A stretch of DNA of 64,000 nucleotides from Fusobacteria bacterium ZRK30 (GTDB lineage: Bacteria; Fusobacteriota; Fusobacteriia; Fusobacteriales; Fusobacteriaceae). Each line of letters begins with the position of its first letter. Position 1 is the first letter of the stretch. Shown here piece after piece: positions 59,405 to 64,000 of this stretch. The DNA lies in assembly GCA_024628785.1 (NCBI GenBank), contig CP102408.1, forward strand, positions 1-64,000, in the 5' to 3' direction. The notes under the pieces were generated by a model. That model was not told the origin of the DNA. It ran no database searches and saw only the letters and a program-made list of their open reading frames with translations. The translations under genes and the position numbers were made by a program.

Positions 59405-59968
59405 GATGAAGATTTTGATGATAAAGAGAAAAATATCAGCTCTTTTGATGTAGAATTTACAGAAAGAATAACTAAAAAATTAATATCTATAGACACTAGA
59501 TGTTCTAATTTTCTAAAATCAATAATCGAATACAATGATATGGTTATCAATCATATTCTCCTTGAAAATAAAATTGATGATTCTAAAAAATCTGTAATTA
59601 TTAAGTCTGCTGCTGAAATAAGATATCTAAAAAAAGAATATGAATTTTTAAAGGAAATAGCTAAATCAGCTATTTTAGGTAGTCTTTGTATGAAAGAATT
59701 AACACTAAAATATAATGAAAAAATTATAAAAGAATTTAAATATAATTTTTCTAGAATTAAGACTTTTACCCAAGATTTAGAAAAGGAATTAATTGTTTTT
59801 GATCTATTATTTAATTGTGGAGAATATAAAGAATTAATTTTAAAAGCATTTTTATCCAGTAATGAAAAAATGACTCATGAAAATGTTGAGAGTTATTTCA
59901 ACTATTTGACCTGGCTTGATAAAAAAGATAAATTAAATGAAGAGTATGAACTTTTCTTAGAAGATTAA
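59405..59968 (+). pseudogene. C-terminal part of an unknown gene cut by IS30
   Basis: An open frame begins right after a stop at 59402-59404, six bases beyond the IS end, and runs 187 codons without a plausible start (first Met at 59540). It encodes DEDFDDKEKNISSFDVEF, then a helical Lys/Glu-rich protein (EIRYLKKEYEFLKEIAKSAI and ELFLED at the end). The IS probably cut off its 5' part. I do not recognise the family, and no N-terminal half is found left of the IS. Confidence 0.5.
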
Positions 59969-60013
59969 AATATAAAAATGTATAAATAACTATTTTTTAA
60001 AGTTAGAGATATC

Positions 60014-60113
60014 TTATTTAGGCATTTCTTTTGTTTCTAAGCACTTCCGAACTATCCGATTGGGTTGGTGATCAAGTAACCGCATACGCGAACACTTAGA
60101 TCGCCTAAAATAA
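60014..60113. repeat. Inverted repeat enclosing a GC-richer 80-base block
   Basis: TTATTTAGGC (60014-60023) and GCCTAAAATAA (60103-60113) are near complements. The block between is unusually rich in G and C for the window (CCGAACTATCCGATTGGGTT, CCGCATACGCG). It could be a mobile-element end or a structured RNA. It abuts the toxin-antitoxin operator. Confidence 0.4.
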
Positions 60114-60124
60114 AATTGAAATAA

Positions 60125-60142
60125 TGTACGTTATCATGTACA
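60125..60142. promoter_or_regulatory. YefM-YoeB-type operator
   Basis: TGTACG (60125-60130) and TGTACA (60137-60142) are spaced exactly 12 bases apart, matching the TGTACA core pairs with 12-base spacing known for yefM-yoeB operators. They lie 30-47 bases upstream of the antitoxin start. Confidence 0.7.
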
Positions 60143-60171
60143 ATATAAATATAATAAAGGAGGAGATGAAA

Positions 60172-60438
60172 ATGAAAGTAGCAAATTCAAGCGATGTTAG
60201 GAAAAATTTTAAAAAATACTTAGATCAATCTAGAGAAGATCACGAGCCCATTATAATAACTACTGCAAACAAAGAGGATATGATATTAACATCTAGAGAA
60301 GATTATGAATCTTTGTCTGAAACTATACACCTTTTATCTTCTAGGGCTAACGGGAACAGATTATTTGATTCTATTAAGCAATATGAAGATGGGAATACTA
60401 CCAGTTTTACATTAGATGAATTAAATGGTGAAAAGTAA
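60172..60438 (+). CDS. yefM: Antitoxin of the YefM/Phd family
   Basis: Neutralises the toxin encoded next and represses the operon. MKVANSSDVRKNFKKYLDQS is the DNA-binding N-terminus of the YefM fold, followed by EPIIITTANKEDMILTSREDYESL, the typical middle strand, and an acidic flexible tail (TTSFTLDELNGEK) that would wrap the toxin. At 88 residues it is standard. I chose ATG 60172, eight bases after AGGAGG; the in-frame ATGs at 60124 and 60166 are in the operator and within the ribosome binding site. Stop and toxin start overlap (TAATG). Confidence 0.92.
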   Translation: MKVANSSDVRKNFKKYLDQSREDHEPIIITTANKEDMILTSREDYESLSETIHLLSSRANGNRLFDSIKQYEDGNTTSFTLDELNGEK

Positions 60439-60695
60439 TGAGAATAGAATTTACAGAAAATGGATTAGAAGACTATAATTACTGGGCTATTAATGATAAA
60501 AAAAAATTTAAAAGGCTAATCAAGGTAATAGAGAATATAATTAGGACACCGTTTCAAGGGATAGGTAAACCCGAGCCACTAAAAAATAATTTAAAAGGAC
60601 TTTGGTCTAGAAGATTAGATATAGAACATAGAATAGTTTATATAGTGGAAGATGATAAAATAGTTATATTACAATGTAGATACCACTATGATTAA
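60438..60695 (+). CDS. yoeB: Toxin of the YoeB/Txe family (ribosome-dependent mRNA endonuclease)
   Basis: Cuts mRNA at the ribosomal A site when free of antitoxin. All catalytic residues of the E. coli enzyme are in the same positions: Glu46 (GKPEPLK), Arg65 (IEHRIVY) and His83 (CRYHYD at the C-terminus). The length of 85 residues is almost identical to YoeB (84). The ATG overlaps the antitoxin stop by one base, so expression is coupled. The toxin appears intact, which implies a functional addiction module stabilising the replicon. Confidence 0.95.
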   Translation: MRIEFTENGLEDYNYWAINDKKKFKRLIKVIENIIRTPFQGIGKPEPLKNNLKGLWSRRLDIEHRIVYIVEDDKIVILQCRYHYD

Positions 60696-60726
60696 TTTAG
60701 TGCCTCAATATTATATAGATAGTAAA

Positions 60727-60872
60727 TAATGAAGATCAGTTAAGAACAATACTTCAAAATTTAAATTACTATAAGTTAAAAGGTTGTATTTATTATACTA
60801 AAAAAGATACCATATGGAAATAATAACACCTGATAAATTAAAATACTTAATAGAAACTCCTAAGATCTAGAC
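60727..60872 (+). pseudogene. Short frameshifted coding remnant
   Basis: One frame reads EDQLRTILQNLNYYKLKGCI then YYTKKDTIWK and stops; the next frame continues ITPDKLKYLIETPKI to TAG about 60872. Together they look like the end of a small protein with a frameshift in TATGGAAATAATAA. The family is unknown. Confidence 0.35.
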
Positions 60873-60895
60873 TTAAAAATCTAGGTCTTTTTTTG
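60862..60895 (+). terminator. Terminator downstream of yoeB
   Basis: AAGATCTAGA pairs with TCTAGGTCTT, followed by TTTTTTG. Confidence 0.75.
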
Positions 60896-61126
60896 ATTCT
60901 TCCCACTTTTCGTGAAATTCTTAATTTATAGCACAAATTTTTAGTATTTTGGTGATGCCCTTTACAGGTACCCTTACAGCTGAGCAGATCCCAGAGTTCT
61001 GTTTTCTTCCAGGCATTTTTTCAAATTTTAAAAAATTATATACTATAATACTGTGTTGTTTTTAACCTAAGTGTAAAGTGTGATAAAACTTGTTGTAATA
61101 GAGCATAAAATCGTGTAATATTTAGT

Positions 61127-61333
61127 ATGCTAAATTTAACGAGCGATAAAAGCGACACACTTAAAAAGAATTGTTTTGGGGATATAAATAGAAAAATAAT
61201 AAATTCTTTTAAAAATGGAAATACAGCAATTTTAGCATATTCTCATAGTCTAGGATCCAGTGTTATTAAAGTCAATTTAAATGGATTTAGTAATGGTTTT
61301 AAAAAAATGAAAAACATAAGATATTACCATTAA
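61127..61333 (+). pseudogene. Possible fragment of a secreted protein domain
   Basis: The frame contains INSFKNGNTAILAYSHSLGS and VIKVNLNGFSNGFKKM, a pattern like the L-K-x-G-N ... V-x-L-x-G-F-x-x-x-F-x-K-M end of invasion-associated-protein-B-like domains. No Shine-Dalgarno sequence precedes the ATG and there is no signal peptide, so it is probably a truncated remnant. Low confidence. Confidence 0.3.
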
Positions 61334-61654
61334 ATTTAAAATTTTAAATAACCAGCAATAAATGAAAGTTCTTAAATATTCTTTTTGTAACTTTCGTATT
61401 CAAAGTCAATAAAATCAGACTTAAAAGGACACTCCTAATTAGCCTTAACCCTGTCAAGTAGACAACAAAATAAAATAACTCCAGCGGTGATAATGATTAT
61501 AGAAAATGAAGCCAATAATAATCAATACTAAATTTATCAACTAATTGAACAATTAAAATAGTACTTAAAATTTTCCAATATTTTTTGATGGAATATATCT
61601 TGAATAAGGGGATGGGATCAGGTATTAGGGCAATTAGCAATTAAATATGAAGAA

Positions 61655-61684
61655 AGGCTTTTAGAATAAATATTCTAAAAGCCT
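61655..61684 (-). terminator. Hairpin after the AGCS symporter gene
   Basis: AGGCTTTTAGAATA pairs perfectly with TATTCTAAAAGCCT, 14 bp with a minimal loop. On the minus strand it is followed by a short TTTCTT. Confidence 0.6.
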
Positions 61685-61753
61685 AACTAGTTTAGTAATT
61701 ATAAAAGTTATCCAATATATTGGCATAAAATCAACTATATATTTTTTCCTTAA

Positions 61754-63154
61754 TTAAACTTCTTTTTTAGACGGCTGCTTCTTGTTTATATCCTTTAGGT
61801 AGTACTTACCAGGTGTTGTAAAGAATTCCTTGGTAAGAGCCACAACTTCACCACTAAGACGAGTTATCGTATACATATTAGGTATGATGATCATCGCCAA
61901 CAGAAGATCTAAGAACTGCCAGAGTAACCTTGCTCCCCCTATAGCTCCTACAATGATAGACCCAAGGTATACATATCTCATAACTTTTGAGAATTTAAGA
62001 CCAAAAAGAAATTCTGCCTGCTTCTCTCCGTAGAATATAATAACTATTATTGTCGAAAGTACAAAGAACAACAGTGATATTGTAACCATGTATCCTCCAG
62101 CAGCTCCAAAGTAATGGGTAAAAGCTGCAGCTGGAAGTCCCGACGGATTGTCGAGGGCACCAGGAGCATTCCATAGACCAGATGAAAGAATTACGAAAGC
62201 GGTAGCACTACAGATTACCAGAGTATCGATAATTATTTCAAATATTGTCCATAGTCCCTGTCTTACAGGATGATCGTTTACTGCTGCTGCATGGGCTATT
62301 GGTGCTGTACCCATACCAGCTTCATTAGAATACACTCCTCTAGCTACTCCCCAACGTACTGTAGCGGCTATAGCTGAACCGGCAAATCCACCAATTGCTG
62401 CCATAGGTGTAAATGCATAGGTAAATATTATAGATAATACTCCAGGGATCTTATCTATATTCATTAATAGAATAATTACAGATGCCAGTATGTAGACACC
62501 TGCCATAAGAGGTACCAGCTTTTCTGTTACTTTTCCTATTCTCTTAATTCCTCCAATAACAACAACGGCAACGAGGATAAAGAGTGCTGCTCCTGTTATT
62601 GTAGGTGAAATGTTGAAAGATTCTTTGGCTGAAGCTGTGATAGAGTTAGACTGTATCATTACACTTGGTATAATTTCAAGCATAAGGAAGAATGAGAATA
62701 AAGTTCCCAGCCACTTCATATTCAGACCTTTTGTCATATAGTACATAGGTCCCCCTACATACTCCCCCTCAGAATTTTTCTCTCTGTATTTGTATCCCAA
62801 AACTACTTCAGCAAACTTTGCAGCCATTCCAAGGACTGCCATAACCCACATCCAGAATATAGCACCAGGTCCTCCAAAGCAAATTGCTGCAGGAACACCT
62901 ATAATATTTGAAGCTCCAACCGTAGATGCTAGAGCTGCTGTAACTGCCTGGAAGGGAGATACCGTCCCCTCTCCGCCTTCTGGCTTACTTAGCATTTTTC
63001 CAAATGTCTGCTTTATAATATATGGTGCATACCTGATTTGAAAGAATCCCAGTCGAATCGACAGATATATACCTCCAAAACTCAACAATATTAACATGGG
63101 AAGTCCCCAAATCCAACCTGATATACTACCTATAACCGCTAAAAAATTATCCAT
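61754..63154 (-). CDS. Alanine/glycine:cation symporter (AGCS family)
   Basis: Sodium-coupled amino-acid uptake across the inner membrane. Motifs typical of the family are FQAVTAALASTVGASNIIGVPAAI (consensus normally GTGNIxGV), GGPGAIFWMW, GGPMYYM and VRWGVARGVYSNEAGMGTAPIAHAAA. There are about 11 membrane segments over 466 residues. In the first motif GASNIIG replaces the common GTGNIAG, as seen in other subfamilies. It lies 53 bases downstream of the RocB-like peptidase gene on the same strand, suggesting a shared operon for amino-acid or peptide use. Confidence 0.92.
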   Translation of the reverse strand: MDNFLAVIGSISGWIWGLPMLILLSFGGIYLSIRLGFFQIRYAPYIIKQTFGKMLSKPEGGEGTVSPFQAVTAALASTVGASNIIGVPAAICFGGPGAIFWMWVMAVLGMAAKFAEVVLGYKYREKNSEGEYVGGPMYYMTKGLNMKWLGTLFSFFLMLEIIPSVMIQSNSITASAKESFNISPTITGAALFILVAVVVIGGIKRIGKVTEKLVPLMAGVYILASVIILLMNIDKIPGVLSIIFTYAFTPMAAIGGFAGSAIAATVRWGVARGVYSNEAGMGTAPIAHAAAVNDHPVRQGLWTIFEIIIDTLVICSATAFVILSSGLWNAPGALDNPSGLPAAAFTHYFGAAGGYMVTISLLFFVLSTIIVIIFYGEKQAEFLFGLKFSKVMRYVYLGSIIVGAIGGARLLWQFLDLLLAMIIIPNMYTITRLSGEVVALTKEFFTTPGKYYLKDINKKQPSKKEV

Positions 63155-63207
63155 AAATTACATCACCCTCCTAATGAAAAACGATATTATGCCCTGAAAG
63201 CCAAATT

Positions 63208-64000
63208 TTATCCCTTGAGAAGGTTTTTAAGAGTTTCATAAACAAACTTTGGTGCCACATCAAAGGAATATTTCCTTTCTATTCTTTCAGTGTACTGGTG
63301 GGCATCCTTACCAAATGGTCCTATATTTACTACTGGCAGATTTAGTTTTTGCATATCTTTTATAGGAAGGTCATACTTACTTCCAAAAGCAGGCATATTG
63401 AGAGTCAATGTATTTAAGACCTCTTCATCTTGAGGTGCTGAAACAAAACTCAGGTCTGAAATATAAGGATAGAATTTTTTATTTATAACATTATAACCGT
63501 GATCATGGCTTTCTACTGCCTGAGAAACAGACTCTAAAAGTGCTATTTCCTTTTGGTTTGACCCGTTTACATAGATGTGTGGATAGTATGGCGGCGAATA
63601 GTATAATATTACTACTGGATTCTTATCCGACCAGAGAGAGTGCACCTTTTCAATAACCTTCAGACCAAAATCTCTTTCGTCTATCTCTTCCTTACCTAGA
63701 AGTTCGTTCTTATACTTTTCTACAGCCGCTTCCAGCTTCTCTCCCATCTCTGCATGAACCAACTGGTACAACTCATCATAGGTTAGCACTCTTGGAACCC
63801 ACGGAAGTTTTGTATGAGGGAACTTACTTGCAGCACAGAAATCTGTGTATCTGTCATTAAGAAGATCCACTACCTCTTCAAATGCCCCTTGAGCAGCTGT
63901 CTTCATCTTCTGGAGTACCATGTCAGGTGTGCTTATATGAGTAGCATAGTTAAAGTAAAGATTAGCTGTCTTTGGAATCTGTACCGAATATTCCTCTTTT
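63208..64000 (-). CDS. RocB-like M20-family peptidase, 5' part beyond the window
   Basis: C-terminal 264 residues of a zinc peptidase or amidohydrolase of the M20 family, RocB type. Visible features are VVILYYSPPYYPHIY, the YPYISDLSFVS segment (consensus Y-x-x-I-S-D-L-S-F), NMPAFGSKYDLPI and LNLPVVNIGPFGKDAHQYTE, with the catalytic-side His in KDAHQ. The frame remains open to the window end (upstream of an internal Met at 63921), so the metal-binding N-terminal half lies outside. The partner symporter downstream suggests release and uptake of an amino acid. RocB's name comes from arginine utilisation in Bacillus, but its reaction is not established. Confidence 0.85.
   Translation of the reverse strand, partial: KEEYSVQIPKTANLYFNYATHISTPDMVLQKMKTAAQGAFEEVVDLLNDRYTDFCAASKFPHTKLPWVPRVLTYDELYQLVHAEMGEKLEAAVEKYKNELLGKEEIDERDFGLKVIEKVHSLWSDKNPVVILYYSPPYYPHIYVNGSNQKEIALLESVSQAVESHDHGYNVINKKFYPYISDLSFVSAPQDEEVLNTLTLNMPAFGSKYDLPIKDMQKLNLPVVNIGPFGKDAHQYTERIERKYSFDVAPKFVYETLKNLLKG

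Larger units (their letters stand above)
60896..61754. other. Intergenic region with weak coding remnants
   Basis: No well-supported gene. On the minus strand near 60900-61030 an interrupted frame (KMPGRKQNSGICSAVRVPVK) may be a fossil. On the plus strand 61127-61333 is a 68-codon frame without a ribosome site. At 61452 lies TGTCAAGTAGACAACAAAAT, similar to 7444. A hairpin at 61655-61684 ends the region. Confidence 0.45.

Noticed and set aside
60014-60113. Integron attC-like recombination site before a toxin-antitoxin cassette
   Set aside because: The inverted repeat has TTTAGGC on the left and GCCTAAA on the right, the opposite of the attC arrangement (left RYYYAAC, right GTTRRRY), and no integrase or second site is present.

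Overview
The window is AT-rich DNA with clear ribosome binding sites and the standard genetic code. The host looks like an anaerobic, fermentative, diderm bacterium. A beta-barrel outer-membrane protein with a C-terminal aromatic residue and a lipoprotein-anchored ABC system point to two membranes, and the glycyl-radical and radical-SAM enzymes point to anaerobiosis. A marine member of the Fusobacteriota (Psychrilyobacter, Ilyobacter or Propionigenium type) fits best, but that is inference from gene content and style. A Rep_3-type initiator, ParA, a plasmid accessory protein and an iteron array at 13.3-17.0 kb indicate a plasmid or secondary replicon.

Layout. 1-6.0 kb: a frameshifted membrane diguanylate cyclase, a broken type IV-type pilin gene, an HD-GYP sensor, a second pilin with a probable premature stop, and an RTX-like secreted protein. 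6.0-8.0 kb: an RpiR regulator flanked by two blocks that look like structured RNA. 8.0-13.2 kb: a DUF234 ATPase, a tiny secreted peptide, an iron alcohol dehydrogenase, FabK, and fossils of an IS6 transposase and NAD kinase. 13.3-17.3 kb: replication and partition. 17.4-24.5 kb: a sugar operon (FGGY kinase, aldo/keto reductase, zinc dehydrogenase, GatY-type aldolase, PfkB kinase, FucU/RbsD mutarotase, aldose epimerase). 24.7-27.0 kb: a PTS EIICB with NanE. 27.2-29.7 kb (minus strand): a DUF202 protein, an anaerobic sulfatase-maturating enzyme and a LacI regulator. 29.9-45.3 kb: a polysaccharide-utilisation-like locus with two ABC permeases, a binding lipoprotein, two beta-helix carbohydrate-active proteins, an outer-membrane barrel and two Cys-type sulfatases. 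45.3-47.1 kb: a graveyard of gene fragments. 47.1-57.5 kb: a glycyl-radical-enzyme operon with a divergent Crp/Fnr-type regulator, a TauE/SafE permease, an iron alcohol dehydrogenase, a DUF336 protein and an NCS2-like permease. 57.5-61.7 kb: IS remnants, a possible type I toxin and a YefM-YoeB module. 61.7-64.0 kb: an AGCS amino-acid symporter and a RocB-like M20 peptidase that runs off the window.

How it may work together. The secreted beta-helix protein would cut a sulfated polysaccharide. The barrel and ABC system would import the oligosaccharides. The signal-less sulfatases (activated by the maturase) and the signal-less beta-helix enzyme would finish them in the cytoplasm. The sugar operon could convert a released aldose such as galactose through a free polyol and ketose to triose phosphates. 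The sugar-kinase and sulfatase promoters carry an identical 12-bp palindrome abutting the -35 box, which suggests co-regulation. The glycyl-radical operon is the best candidate for a distinct catabolic system: its neighbours favour a small hydroxylated substrate, possibly an organosulfonate such as dihydroxypropanesulfonate, rather than plain glycerol.
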